DNA of 64,000 nucleotides from Trachythela sp. YZ-2020 (lineage: Eukaryota; Cnidaria; Anthozoa; Malacalcyonacea; Clavulariidae): the NCBI GenBank assembly GCA_016169945.1, contig JADLSH010000085.1:310001-374000 (forward strand), given 5' to 3'. Below, piece after piece: positions 21,719-33,911 of the stretch (positions are counted from its first letter, which is position 1; every line of letters begins with the position of its first letter). The notes below the pieces were generated by a model. The model saw nothing but the letters and a program-made list of their open reading frames with translations. It was not told the DNA's origin and ran no database searches. The translations under genes were made by a program, and so were the position numbers.

Positions 21719-23137
21719 ATAGTTAGAAACGCGTATTTTATCAGGTGAAAATGACTGTTTTTATGAAAGAAAACGCTTTTGATTACTTACCAAATGTTTG
21801 GAGCAGTTGGAGGTAAAATTAAAACTTTGGCCACCCCAGGCCAAGTATACATGTGGTAGCCCTTTGCTTTTGAGCAAAATTTTCAGCTCTTAAAAACGTG
21901 TTTCTATCAGTTGAAGATCATTGTCCCCAGAGGGTACTAATTCCGCTCGGATATTTACCCCCGGGTATGTGAGAACATAGCGGAATGCAAAGTCGTTCGC
22001 CATTATGTCATGGACGTTGGATGGTTTCCTACGTTATGCGCATGCGCGAGTTCAGGCTGAGAGAAAACTGGTAACTAGCAACTCGCGATTTAAACGTCAG
22101 AAATTTAACTGCCATTTTGAAAACTTTTTTCCAAAAAGTCTTATACTCAGGACGGGACATCGCAAAACACGGACAAATAAAGTCTCCAAACAAGATAACT
22201 GAAAATGTTTACGAGGACTTTCACTTGTTAAAGTCAACAGGAGAAAAAACAGTCGGGAGACCGCAAAAACGACAAGATTGTAGAGTTTTAAAGCGTCTTA
22301 AACGGGTAACTATTGCCATTTGCGTTAATATTTTGAAGCTTGAAAAGGTTTACATTTCAAACCAGACATTAGGCTAAAATTAAAACTTATGAACCTCTCA
22401 TGCGAACGTGTCTTCGAAACCTGCAAACGTGGCAAGAACAAGAAAAAAACATGTTCGTATTTTCCCACAAACGTTGCAATTGCAAGCCAGTTTCATTGGT
22501 CAAAGGTGACACGGGGCGTGACCAAACGTTCACATATGAAAAGTAAACATACACGTTAAAATCCTCAAGCTTCAAGGTTGAACGCAAATGTCAAAAATTG
22601 TATCTACATGCAGGACGCAAAATGTTTTACTAGAAAGTAGAAATAAACAACATGTTGAGATCACAAATGTTTTGTGCAAATATTTAACAATTATACGATG
22701 AGCTCGAGTCGTATAGCTACGTATAGCTATCAGTCATATAGCTACGACGAGAGCGAATGGTATAATTGTTTTAGAAATATAGATATTAATTCCATTAATA
22801 GACTATTTTGTGTTGTAATGTTTTGACAGTTTGTTTAGCCACAATCCGTGTCGCAACTTGGCCTAAAATATTCAAATGTTTTTGACTTTGTTAATAATAT
22901 GCTTTTGCTTTATCACTTAATGAAACGGCTTTAGAAAAACATTCCTGAAGACTTGAGATATTTTTATATAGGTTTCATGTAAAACAAGTGCTTGTTGACT
23001 GCAAAGTTATTTGTTTGTGCTTTTACGTGTTCTGAGTGTCAGTCAGTAAGAAGCCAATGCCATTTTGATCAAAACATGCAAGTATCGTGGCGAACTCCAT
23101 CTATATCCTAATGCGTGGCAACTTGTGAGTGTGAAGA

Positions 23138-24055
23138 TTAATGGAAACAACGGACCCAGGAGGGAAGACTTTCCAAAATCATAGAGACGTATCGACGAAG
23201 ACGTCTGTACATGAAGAAATAGATGATAGGATTGTATATATTTGCTGTTTTTGCAAACAAGGCAGGCAGCTCGTACCATCCATTATCGAATTCGATGTCG
23301 GTTAGTACTCGAAGACTGGACATGACAGCGTACGGGGTCCAAGCAATTAGGAATCCACATGTGACAACGAGTAACTTTACTTTTGCTTTGTAACTTTGCC
23401 GTGTGACTTGAGAGTTGGAACCCCATGTAATTGCAGCATTGCAATAAACTTTGCGAACAACGAAAAACATCTTGGCGTAAGAGATGGCAATTGTGGTAAT
23501 CGGTAGGGCGTAGAAAAAGAGCAAAAGAAACAAGCAATACCAAACGTACGAATTCTTCCAAACAATTGAACAGTGTAGGCCATATCCTTCAAATGTGAAT
23601 TGTGAGAATCCAAACAAGGGCAATGAACTCGCTAAGAAAGCGAACAACCAGCAACCGGCGATCATTTGAATAGATCGTTTTCTGCAAATGTTACTGACGT
23701 TTAGACGGGACAAAGTGTAGTAACGCTCGTTGGCAATGCAAGTAAGTTGAAGGATAGACGAAAGACCGATCCAAGTGGTCACTAGGCCATAAATAACACG
23801 CCCACTCTTCCCAGTTGTCCATTTCTTCGCTACTGCGGAGGAGAAAGCTAATGGAGTTATGATAGCGGACATAACCAAATCACCAATTGCCAGGCTGAAT
23901 GTGAAAATATATTTTGAATCCCGCAATAGTTTTTTGTGAAATTTTATGTGGGTTATAAGGACAAGAGCATTTGTGACTCCACCGAAGCACACAATGACTG
24001 CAAATAGAAAAGCCAGAAAGGCTGCAACGGGTTCGGATATTTGGGAATGTTCCAT
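23138..24055 (-). CDS. Opsin copy 2, full-length but with damaged core residues
   Basis: 305 codons in one exon, with an intact C-terminus after NPIIYFF (MYRRLRRYVSMILESL). It keeps the retinal Lys in FAKTAN, the Glu181-equivalent and NPxxY. It has lost the helix 3 disulfide Cys (KSGRV instead of KSGCV, a TGT to CGT change), has IANERY for IAIERY, and lacks 12 bp encoding about four residues at the start of helix 6 (KVKLLVV instead of KVKFTKQLVVV). These changes would be expected to impair folding or coupling. A retrotransposon begins 43 bp upstream of the ATG. Confidence 0.85.
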   Translation of the reverse strand: MEHSQISEPVAAFLAFLFAVIVCFGGVTNALVLITHIKFHKKLLRDSKYIFTFSLAIGDLVMSAIITPLAFSSAVAKKWTTGKSGRVIYGLVTTWIGLSSILQLTCIANERYYTLSRLNVSNICRKRSIQMIAGCWLFAFLASSLPLFGFSQFTFEGYGLHCSIVWKNSYVWYCLFLLLFFYALPITTIAISYAKMFFVVRKVYCNAAITWGSNSQVTRQSYKAKVKLLVVTCGFLIAWTPYAVMSSLRVLTDIEFDNGWYELPALFAKTANIYNPIIYFFMYRRLRRYVSMILESLPSWVRCFH

Positions 24056-24098
24056 ATGTAGACGCAGATAGAAGGTTAATCGTTATACACCTGACAAG

Positions 24099-25786
24099 TA
24101 GTAGTAGTAGTAAAACTTTATTTAAAGGTCACACGCTAGCCTCGTCAACTTTAAAGCTGGTTTCCACGAGGGGCGTGTGAATAACATATTTAAGAACATA
24201 ATATTATACAATTATATACATTACATACATATTAAATAGTACAATGAACCACATCTACGATACGCTATACTGAACACAAGTATGACAAATAAGGCATGCA
24301 ATAAATTTAAAAATTGAATACAGAAGAATAGAATTTAATTTAGAAAAATTTTTTTAGGAGGTATGAGCACGAATTCCGTTTTTGAATATTGTCAATGTAT
24401 CCGAATTACGCACATCTGCAGGTAGAGAATTCCAAACTCTAGCTCCATCGTATGAGAAACTTTTCTTTAACTTTTCAGTTTTTGGTTGAGGCAACTGCAG
24501 CGAGGTAGAAGAGCCCCTGAGGTCGTATTGAGTAATATTTCTCTTTTGTTCAAACAGTTCCGCAAGCGAGCTCGGAGCCAGGTTATTTAAAACCTTGTAC
24601 ATTGTTTTTGCTTTGGACTTGGCTCGTCGAGTCTCAAGAGTTTCCCATCCTAACGCTTTTATTGCTTCTGGTCCAGAAATATCATTTCCAAAGTTCATTA
24701 TGACTCTGGCAGCTCTATTTTGGAGTTTTTGAAGCCTGTTTGAAAGTCCGACACCCAAGGTATCCCATACCTCACTGCAATAATCAAAATGAGGATTAAT
24801 TAAGGCATTGTAGATAGAAATCAAAGTGTCTCGATCAACGAAATCACGAATTTTCCTGATAGCTCCTATTCCCGAGGTAACTTTTTAGCAACTTTATCAA
24901 TGTGTCTATTCCAAGATAATTTATCATCAAGTTCTACTCCAAGTACGGTAGCGTTACAGACTTGTTTAATTTTTTTATGATTAATTTTGAGATCTGGCTG
25001 TGTAACAAGGTTGTTTAGTTTATGAGCTGAACCTATGAGTATAAATTCTGTTTTTGTAACATTAAGGCTCAGTTTATTGGCCAAAAGCCACTCATTTATG
25101 CATGCAAGATCACTATTCATGTTCAACTCAATTTCCTGAATACTTTCACCAGCTACTGTAAGATTAGTATCGTCGGCAAACAGCCGAGGAGTAGCCTGAT
25201 TTAAACATTCTGGAAGATCATTTATGTATACAAGGAAAAGAGAGGGCCAGAATAGACCCTTGGGGAATACCACATGTAACACGCCTTTCAGTTGACATAA
25301 GGTCCCCCAACTGACATTTTTGATTACGATCAGATAAGTATGAACGTATCATCGACAGAGCACTTCCCGTTATGCCATAAAGTTCTAATTTGCTCAACAG
25401 AATACCATGGTCGATTGTATCAAATGCCTTCTTAAGATCTAACAAAACAACCAAATTAAACTTTTTCCGGTCCATATTAACATACCAACTGTTCGTACTA
25501 TCTAGTAGTGCCGAAGCAGTGGAGTGAAATTTGCGAAAGCCAAATTGGTGTTCAGAAAGTAAAGAGTTGTCACTAAGATATTGGTATATCTGGTCATACA
25601 TTATTCTTTCCATTATTTTGCTAATTGAAGGCAAGATTGAAATTGGCCTATAATTCTCTGTTAAATTCCGCGGGCCTTTTTTGTGAATTGGTACAAGTCT
25701 TGCCATTTTCCATTCATATGGAAAGCAATTTGAAATCAAGCCATGATTAAAAATATGCGTAAGTGATGGGGCAATAGTATTAGCAG
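24099..25786 (-). mobile_element. 5'-truncated CR1/L2-type element in opsin copy 2 upstream region
   Basis: Minus-strand element with a (TAC)n tail at 24099-24113 on the ATG-proximal side and a short duplication (caag, 24095-24098 and 25787-25790). The uninterrupted sequence is at 9153-9160. It begins inside the RT domain. The same insertion is at 28305-29963, so it preceded the 4.2-kb duplication. Confidence 0.88.
24354..25739 (-). pseudogene. Non-LTR reverse transcriptase, frameshifted
   Basis: Pieces: 25739-25218 (KMARLVPIHKKGPRNLTENYRPIS, LSEHQFGFRKFHST, VVLLDLKKAFDTIDH), 25282-24866 (FADDTNLTVAG, KTEFILIGSAHK, GVELDDKLSWN), and 24824-24354 (FDYCSEVWDTLG, LQNRAARVIMNF, ARVWNSLPADVR). Breaks lie at the GPLFF segment (two bases missing near 25240 relative to copy 3) and near 24870. 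It lacks an endonuclease. Confidence 0.88.
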
Positions 25787-27343
25787 CAAGGCAGAGACGG
25801 GTTACTGCTATCTTGAAGTATTGGACTTGTCAATAACTGTACACTCCTTGGACTTCACGAAATCACTTCTTTTATACTCGTGACATTTTTGGGATACACG
25901 TGCTTATTAGGTTGTTTAACGAAAACTCATGCACTATCTATGATCGCGCATTAGGCAAGATGACAGACAAAGATATAAAAAAATTAATTCATTTTACCGC
26001 CAACTCAAGTCATTAAAACAAAACCGCATTCCGGAAATATGGGAAGAGATATTGTTCGCTATATGCTAGTGAAATCTTCCAGTTTAACAACTCTTAAAAA
26101 CGTGTTTCTATCAGTTGAAGATCATTGTCCCCAGAGGGTACTAATTCCGCTCGGATATTTACCCCCGGGTATGTGAGAACATAGCGGAATGCAAAGTCGT
26201 TCGCCATTATGTCATGGACGTTGGATGGTTTCCTACGTTATGCGCATGCGCGAGTTCAGGCTGAGAGAAAACTGGTAACTAGCAACTCGCGATTTAAACG
26301 TCAGAAATTTAACTGCCATTTTGAAAACTTTTTTCCAAAAAGTCTTATACTCAGGACGGGACATCGCAAAACACGGACAAATAAAGTCTCCAAACAAGAT
26401 AACTGAAAATGTTTACGAGGACTTTCACTTGTTAAAGTCAACAGGAGAAAAAACAGTCGGGAGACCGCAAAAACGACAAGATTGTAGAGTTTTAAAGCGT
26501 CTTAAACGGGTAACTATTGCCATTTGCGTTAATATTTTGAAGCTTGAAAAGGTTTACATTTCAAACCAGACATTAGGCTAAAATTAAAACTTATGAACCT
26601 CTCATGCGAACGTGTCTTCGAAACCTGCAAACGTGGCAAGAACAAGAAAAAAACATGTTCGTATTTTCCCACAAACGTTGCAATTGCAAGCCAGTTTCAT
26701 TGGTCAAAGGTGACACGGGGCGTGACCAAACGTTCACATATGAAAAGTAAACATACACGTTAAAATCCTCAAGCTTCAAGGTTGAACGCAAATGTCAAAA
26801 ATTGTATCTACATGCAGGGACGCAAAAATGTTTTACTAGAAAGTAGAAATAAACAACATGTTGAGATCACAAATGTTTTGTGCAAATATTTAACAATTAT
26901 ACGATGAGCTCGAGTCGTATAGCTACGTATAGCTATCAGTCATATAGCTACGACGAGAGCGAATGGTATAATTGTTTTAGAAATATAGATATTAATTCCA
27001 TTAATAGACTATTTTGTGTTGTAATGTTTTGACAGTTTGTTTAGCCACAATCCGTGTCGCAACTTGGCCTAAAATATTCAAATGTTTTTGACTTTGTTAA
27101 TAATATGCTTTTGCTTTATCACTTAATGAAACGGCTTTAGAAAAACATTCCTGAAGACTTGAGATATTTTTATATAGGTTTCATGTAAAACAAGTGCTTG
27201 TTGACTGCAAAGTTATTTGTTTGTGCTTTTACGTGTTCTGAGTGTCAGTCAGTAAGAAGCCAATGCCATTTTGATCAAAACATGCAAGTATCGTGGCGAA
27301 CTCCATCTATATCCTAATGCGTGGCAACTTGTGAGTGTGAAGA

Positions 27344-28261
27344 TTAATGGAAACAACGGACCCAGGAGGGAAGACTTTCCAAAATCATAGAGACGTATCG
27401 ACGAAGACGTCTGTACATGAAGAAATAGATGATAGGATTGTATATATTTGCTGTTTTTGCAAACAAGGCAGGCAGCTCGTACCATCCATTATCGAATTCG
27501 ATGTCGGTTAGTACTCGAAGACTGGACATGACAGCGTACGGGGTCCAAGCAATTAGGAATCCACATGTGACAACGAGTAACTTTACTTTTGCTTTGTAAC
27601 TTTGCCGTGTGACTTGAGAGTTGGAACCCCATGTAATTGCAGCATTGCAATAAACTTTGCGAACAACGAAAAACATCTTGGCGTAAGAGATGGCAATTGT
27701 GGTAATCGGTAGGGCGTAGAAAAAGAGCAAAAGAAACAAGCAATACCAAACGTACGAATTCTTCCAAACAATTGAACAGTGTAGGCCATATCCTTCAAAT
27801 GTGAATTGTGAGAATCCAAACAAGGGCAATGAACTCGCTAAGAAAGCGAACAACCAGCAACCGGCGATCATTTGAATAGATCGTTTTCTGCAAATGTTAC
27901 TGACGTTTAGACGGGACAAAGTGTAGTAACGCTCGTTGGCAATGCAAGTAAGTTGAAGGATAGACGAAAGACCGATCCAAGTGGTCACTAGGCCATAAAT
28001 AACACGCCCACTCTTCCCAGTTGTCCATTTCTTCGCTACTGCGGAGGAGAAAGCTAATGGAGTTATGATAGCGGACATAACCAAATCACCAATTGCCAGG
28101 CTGAATGTGAAAATATATTTTGAATCCCGCAATAGTTTTTTGTGAAATTTTATGTGGGTTATAAGGACAAGAGCATTTGTGACTCCACCGAAGCACACAA
28201 TGACTGCAAATAGAAAAGCCAGAAAGGCTGCAACGGGTTCGGATATTTGGGAATGTTCCAT
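27344..28261 (-). CDS. Opsin copy 3, protein identical to copy 2
   Basis: 305 codons encoding the same protein as copy 2, including Arg in place of the helix 3 Cys, IANERY and the four-residue helix 6 deletion. The retinal Lys, Glu181-equivalent and NPIIY are kept. It carries the same retrotransposon 43 bp upstream of the ATG. Identity to copy 2 indicates very recent duplication, gene conversion or an assembly artefact. Confidence 0.85.
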   Translation of the reverse strand: MEHSQISEPVAAFLAFLFAVIVCFGGVTNALVLITHIKFHKKLLRDSKYIFTFSLAIGDLVMSAIITPLAFSSAVAKKWTTGKSGRVIYGLVTTWIGLSSILQLTCIANERYYTLSRLNVSNICRKRSIQMIAGCWLFAFLASSLPLFGFSQFTFEGYGLHCSIVWKNSYVWYCLFLLLFFYALPITTIAISYAKMFFVVRKVYCNAAITWGSNSQVTRQSYKAKVKLLVVTCGFLIAWTPYAVMSSLRVLTDIEFDNGWYELPALFAKTANIYNPIIYFFMYRRLRRYVSMILESLPSWVRCFH

Positions 28262-28304
28262 ATGTAGACGCAGATAGAAGGTTAATCGTTATACACCTGA
28301 CAAG

Positions 28305-29963
28305 TAGTAGTAGTAGTAAAACTTTATTTAAAGGTCACACGCTAGCCTCGTCAACTTTAAAGCTGGTTTCCACGAGGGGCGTGTGAATAACATATTTAAG
28401 AACATAATATTATACAATTATATACATTACATACATATTAAATAGTACAATGAACCACATCTACGATACGCTATACTGAACACAAGTATGACAAATAAGG
28501 CATGCAATAAATTTAAAAATTGAATACAGAAGAATAGAATTTAATTTAGAAAAATTTTTTTAGGAGGTATGAGCACGAATTCCGTTTTTGAATATTGTCA
28601 ATGTATCCGAATTACGCACATCTGCAGGTAGAGAATTCCAAACTCTAGCTCCATCGTATGAGAAACTTTTCTTTAACTTTTCAGTTTTTGGTTGAGGCAA
28701 CTGCAGCGAGGTAGAAGAGCCCCTGAGGTCGTATTGAGTAATATTTCTCTTTTGTTCAAACAGTTCCGCAAGCGAGCTCAGAGCCAGGTTATTTAAAACC
28801 TTGTACATTGTTTTTGCTTTGGACTTGGCTCGTCGAGTCTCAAGAGTTTCCCATCCTAACGCTTTTATTGCTTCTGGTCCAGAAATATCATTTCCAAAGT
28901 TCATTATGACTCTGGCAGCTCTATTTTGGAGTTTTTGAAGCCTGTTTGAAAGTCCGACACCCAAGGTATCCCATACCTCACTGCAATAATCAAAATGAGG
29001 ATTAATTAAGGCATTGTAGATAGAAATCAAAGTGTCTCGATCAACGAAATCACGAATTTTCCTGATAGCTCCTATTCCCGAGGTAACTTTTTAGCAACTT
29101 TATCAATGTGTCTATTCCAAGATAATTTATCATCAAGTTCTACTCCAAGTACGGTAGCGTTACAGACTTGTTTAATTTTTTTATGATTAATTTTGAGATC
29201 TGGCTGTGTAACAAGGTTGTTTAGTTTATGAGCTGAACCTATGAGTATAAATTCTGTTTTTGTAACATTAAGGCTCAGTTTATTGGCCAAAAGCCACTCA
29301 TTTATGCATGCAAGATCACTATTCATGTTCAACTCAATTTCCTGAATACTTTCACCAGCTACTGTAAGATTAGTATCGTCGGCAAACAGCCGAGGAGTAG
29401 CCTGATTTAAACATTCTGGAAGATCATTTATGTATACAAGGAAAAAGAGAGGGCCAAGAATAGACCCTTGGGGAATACCACATGTAACACGCCTTTCAGT
29501 TGACATAAGGTCCCCCAACTGACATTTTTGATTACGATCAGATAAGTATGAACGTATCATCGACAGAGCACTTCCCGTTATGCCATAAAGTTCTAATTTG
29601 CTCAACAGAATACCATGGTCGATTGTATCAAATGCCTTCTTAAGATCTAACAAAACAACCAAATTAAACTTTTTCCGGTCCATATTAACATACCAACTGT
29701 TCGTACTATCTATTAGTGCCGATTGGTGTTCAGAAAGTAAAGAGTTGTCACTAAGATATTGGTATATCTGGTCATAGATTATTCTTTCCATTATTTTGCT
29801 AATTGAAGGCAAGATTGAAATTGGCCTATAATTCTCTGTTAAATTCCGCGGGCCTTTTTTGTGAATTGGTACAAGTCTTGCCATTTTCCATTCATATGGA
29901 AAGCAATTTGAAATCAAGCCATGATTAAAAATATGCGTAAGTGATGGGGCAATAGTATTAGCA
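28305..29963 (-). mobile_element. Duplicated 5'-truncated CR1/L2-type element
   Basis: Same insertion point and (TAC)n tail as 24099-25786; it was copied along with the opsin in the tandem duplication. Confidence 0.88.
28560..29917 (-). pseudogene. Non-LTR reverse transcriptase copy in unit 2
   Basis: 29917-29072 keeps an open RT core (DLKKAFDTIDH, GIPQGSILGPLFFLVYINDLP, FADDTNLTVAG), but 27 bp after LSEHQ are deleted. 29030-28560 holds the C-terminal part in another frame. It lacks the endonuclease and 5' end, so it is dead. Confidence 0.88.
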
Positions 29964-30268
29964 GCAAGGCAGAGACGGGTTACTGCTATCTTGAAGTATT
30001 GGACTTGTCAATAACTGTACACTCCTTGGACTTCACGAAATCACTTCTTTTATACTCGTGACATTTTTGGGATACACGTGCTTATTAGGTTGTTTAACGA
30101 AAACTCATGCACTATCTATGATCGCGCATTAGGCAAGATGACAGACAAAGATATAAAAAAATTAATTCATTTTACCGCCAACTCAAGTCATTAAAACAAA
30201 ACCGCATTCCGGAAATATGGGAAGAGATATTGTTCGCTATATGCTAGTGAAATCTTCCAGTTTAACAA

Positions 30269-31059
30269 GAGAAAATGGCCATGTATCTTGTTCAAATGAA
30301 CAGAATTGTGAATTAAAACAAATATCACATTACAATGATTATTGCAGGGATTGTATTTTAAATATACTATACTGAATAAGGAAGATATTTTCCCTTCTTT
30401 AAAAAAATATGATTAAGATACAATGTTTTGGAAGGGTAATTTTTCCCAGTTGACAGCAGGAAAAGATGACTATAATTATATAAAGGCACATTAAAAACAA
30501 TAGTGCATTACGCTTCGCGGGCGGCGAGCCAAGTTTGTATCTGGAATATTAAATTGTGGATGCAATTGGCAGAGTGCCAGCGTCTTTCCGTAACTGCAGT
30601 GTACTCTAAATAATTTGTCTGAGCATGCGCTAGTTTATAACCGAAACTTAGCGCAATCCCTGGGGCGAGTTGAAGAAATTCATTATGGCGACGCATGGAA
30701 GGAGTGTTTCGTAGATTTCTCCGTTTTTCAAGTTGATAAAACAGCATTGCAATCAAAGGAAACTTTGCAAAAATTAATGGAAAACATTTAGCAATGCTTC
30801 CCAAAGGTTTTAAAATGTTAAAGAAGTCATTTTGCTCCGTTTTTTCTCTTTTTATGCTTTGAAAACAGGCAAGCTCACTCTTTTTGAGAAACCATCAATA
30901 TTCCCCAAGTTACTTCCCCATCATTTGTTTAAATTAAACAGAAACAGATTAAATACTTAGCTATATAAGGAATATTAATATTTTTCACTGATCTGAAAGA
31001 TTGCAGTATTTTAGTACTCATTTGAGCAAAGGAATTAGAATGCATACAGTAATGAACCA
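30269..31059. other. Spacer of second module, no confident gene
   Basis: Counterpart of 9465-10254. The 98-codon minus frame at 30804-30508 stays open as in module A, but no domain is recognised. Confidence 0.5.
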
Positions 31060-31925
31060 AAATTTGATTCTTCTGAAGATGAATCGAATTTAGAATCGAA
31101 ATATACAGTTTGCAAGATAATGATCCATTTGGTAAATATTATAGTTGCTTTTTTTCATTCGATTGCATTGTTTGTAATCAATATATATATTTAGCGGTAT
31201 ATATAAACCCGTTGGGTACATCTACAGATTCGTAATGATAGGCCTAATATGTAATGCATCTACTGCTGGGAAGTGCTGCGTAGGCCGAACTGAAGATTGA
31301 TGCGGCCTCATACTTCCATTGATGCACCTGACCTGGGATTTTCTAATTGTCATGAAAAAAAGCAATTACGTAGGTGGCTAAAATGACTGAAATATTGCGG
31401 AGGAGAGTAATTACTATAATGATTTTACCTTAATTATGGCACTATTGCAGTCCACATAATAGAACTTGATGAAGTCGCTGAAGTAGGTGCCAAATGTAAT
31501 TTACTCTGTGAAAATAATCTATATATAGTCAATGGATTTGAAGATCTACCGCCTACCCAAGACTGAAAAGGTACGTTCATAGACAGTATAATATTTTAAA
31601 TGCTTAAAATGAGATTTAGCACCAGTATCCGCAGTTGCCTGAATTTTAGAAGCTCACCGGTTGAGATATTGTTTTCGTTTTGTCGTACTGTTTCTCGCAC
31701 AAACTGGGGAACTGGAGAAGTCGCTAGAGAAATTTCCTCCACTCTTTGCATGACTAACCCCGCTATTGCGGCACTAAGTTGGAGGCCCATTGTGCAGCAG
31801 CAAATTTGATCATGATAATAATTTCCTTCAAAGTTGAAAAAACTGATTATCAAAACAATAGGCAATATACATCTTACCTTTGATGCACCTGGAACTATTT
31901 GTAATTGTCATGAAAAGCCGTAGCA
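31060..31925 (-). mobile_element. Penelope-like RT fragment, second family (copy B1)
   Basis: Duplicate of 10255-11120 with the same GNYYHDQICCCTMG segment (about 31830-31780) and the same lesions, so it was copied as a dead fragment. Confidence 0.6.
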
Positions 31926-32114
31926 ATTTCGTAGGTGGCTAGAAAGACTGAAATGTTATATTTCGGAGGAGAGTATATTTACACCACTTTGGCGTAAAAC
32001 CTCTCGCATCTGTGTAGACATGCACCAAATCAGTGACTTGTGATGTATTTCAACACTATTCATATTTTATACCATTTTGGCGTAAAATGTTTTGCCTCTC
32101 TGCGGACACCAATT

Positions 32115-32570
32115 TGAAACAAAATTGATTTATGGCCATCTAAAGCCATGTATGCCTTTTCATTTGGGTAATCTTTTCAAATCTATTGCAACGTGTTTTT
32201 ATTAGTTGAAAATCCTTGTTTTGGTGAAAGAATGCGTTTTTGATCATTTACGAAACATTTGGAACAGTTTGAGGCAAAATTCGAACTTTGTCCATCTCTG
32301 GCCAAATATGCCTATGGTCCCCTTTGCTTTAGGTAAAATTTTGAAATAGTTAGAAACGCGTATTTTATCAGGTGAAAATGACTGTTTTTATGAAAGAAAA
32401 CGCTTTTGATTACTTACCAAACGTTTGGAGCAGTTGGAGGTAAAATTAAAACTTTGGCCACCCCAGGCCAAGTATGCATGTGGTACCCCTTTGCTTTTGA
32501 GCAAAATTTTCAGCTCTTAAAAACGTGTTTCTATCAGTTGAAGATCATTGTCCCCAGAGGGTACTAATTC
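32115..32570. repeat. Diverged ~165-bp tandem repeat, module B
   Basis: Counterpart of 11311-11760 with the same three unit boundaries. Confidence 0.75.
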
Positions 32571-33903
32571 CGCTCGGATATTTACTCCCGGGTATGTGAG
32601 AACATAGCGGAATGCAAAGTCGTTCGCCATTATGTCATGGACGTTGGATGGTTTCCTAAGTTATGCGCATGCGCGAGTTCAGGCTGAGAGAAAACTGGTA
32701 ACTAGCAACTCGCGATTTGCTAAGACAAAGATTTGTTTTTCAATTTAAACGTCAGAAATTTAACTGCCATTTTGCAAACTTTTTTCCAAAAGGTCTTATA
32801 CTCAGGACGGGACATCGCAAAACACGGACAAATAAAGTCTCCAAACAAGATAACTGAAAATGTTTACGAGCCGGACTTTCACTTGTTAAAGTCAACAGGA
32901 GAAACGACAAGATTGTAGAGTTTTAAAGCGTATTAAACGGGTAACTATTGCCATTTGCGTTAATATTTTGAAGCTTGACAAGGTTTACATTTCAAACCAG
33001 ACATTAGGCTAAAATTAAAACTTATGAACCTCTCATGCGAACGTGTCTTCGAAACCTGCAAACGTGGCAAGAACAAGAAAAAAACATGTTCGTATTTTCC
33101 CACAAACATTGCAATTGCAAGCCAGTTTCATTGGTCAAACGTGACACGGGGCGTGACCAAACGTTCACATATGAAAAGTAAACATACACGTTAAAATCCT
33201 CAAGCTTCAAGGTTGAACGCAAATGTCAAAAATTGTATCTACATGCAGGGACGCAAAAATGTTTTACTAGAAAGTAGAAATAAACAACATGTTGAGATCA
33301 CAAATGTTTTGTGCAAATATTTAACAATTATACGATGAGCTCGAGTCGTATAGCTACGTATAGCTATCAGTCATATAGCTACGACGAGAGCGAATGGTAT
33401 AATTGTTTTAGAAATATAGATATTAATTCCATTAATAGACTATTTTGTATTGTAATGTTTTGACAGTTTATTTAGCCACAATCCGTGTCGCAACTTGGCC
33501 TAAAATATTCAAATGTTTTTGACTTTGTTAATAATATGCTTTTGCTTTATCACTAGTAATGAAACGGCTTTAGAAAAACATTCCTGAAGACTTGAGATAT
33601 TTTTATATAGGTTTCATGTAAAACAAGTGCTTGTTGACTGCAAAGTTATTTGTTTGTGCTTGCTATTCAGTTTTCCGAAGAATTTCTATTCTGAACATGT
33701 TTTTTCGCTACTCATTTGGTACTAATTCCTGAAAAAGACTTTATTTAAACTAGTTTCTATATAATAAATCCTTTTGCTAACCTGTAAACAATTGCTGGAA
33801 GTTTTTTCGTGCTAATTGTTTCTTTATTAAGGCTCCTAAAAGTTGTTTTCGGGTTGACAAAACTCTTATAGTTTTTGTGCCTCCATTTTGTTTTTGCTGC
33901 TCA
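32571..33903. other. Duplicated spacer block, no confident gene
   Basis: Counterpart of 11761-13095, including the foldback at 33316-33408. No coding sequence is supported. Confidence 0.5.
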
Positions 33904-33911
33904 CTGTATAT
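33904..33911. other. Empty insertion site for the 473-bp hAT-like element
   Basis: ctgtatat occurs once here (gctcactgtatataagctgc), where module A has the element flanked by two copies. Confidence 0.9.

Larger units (their letters stand above)
21887..26090. repeat. 4.2-kb tandem duplication, unit 1
   Basis: Nearly identical to 26091-30268. Both run from ctcttaaaaacgtg to cagtttaacaa and contain spacer block, opsin, non-LTR insertion and opsin upstream region. The junction at 26090/26091 joins tttaacaa directly to ctcttaaa, with no long homology at the breakpoint. Confidence 0.92.
26091..30268. repeat. 4.2-kb tandem duplication, unit 2
   Basis: Sister of 21887-26090 with an offset of 4204-4206 bp. 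It differs by a 27-bp deletion in the RT (about 29713), repair of the SILGPLFF reading frame and scattered substitutions. It continues beyond 30268 into sequence matching 9460 onward. Confidence 0.92.

Noticed and set aside
22005..22377. Overlapping short frames repeated in several blocks
   Set aside because: Reading frames are not preserved between the copies at 11925, 22117, 26321, 32733 and 42306.
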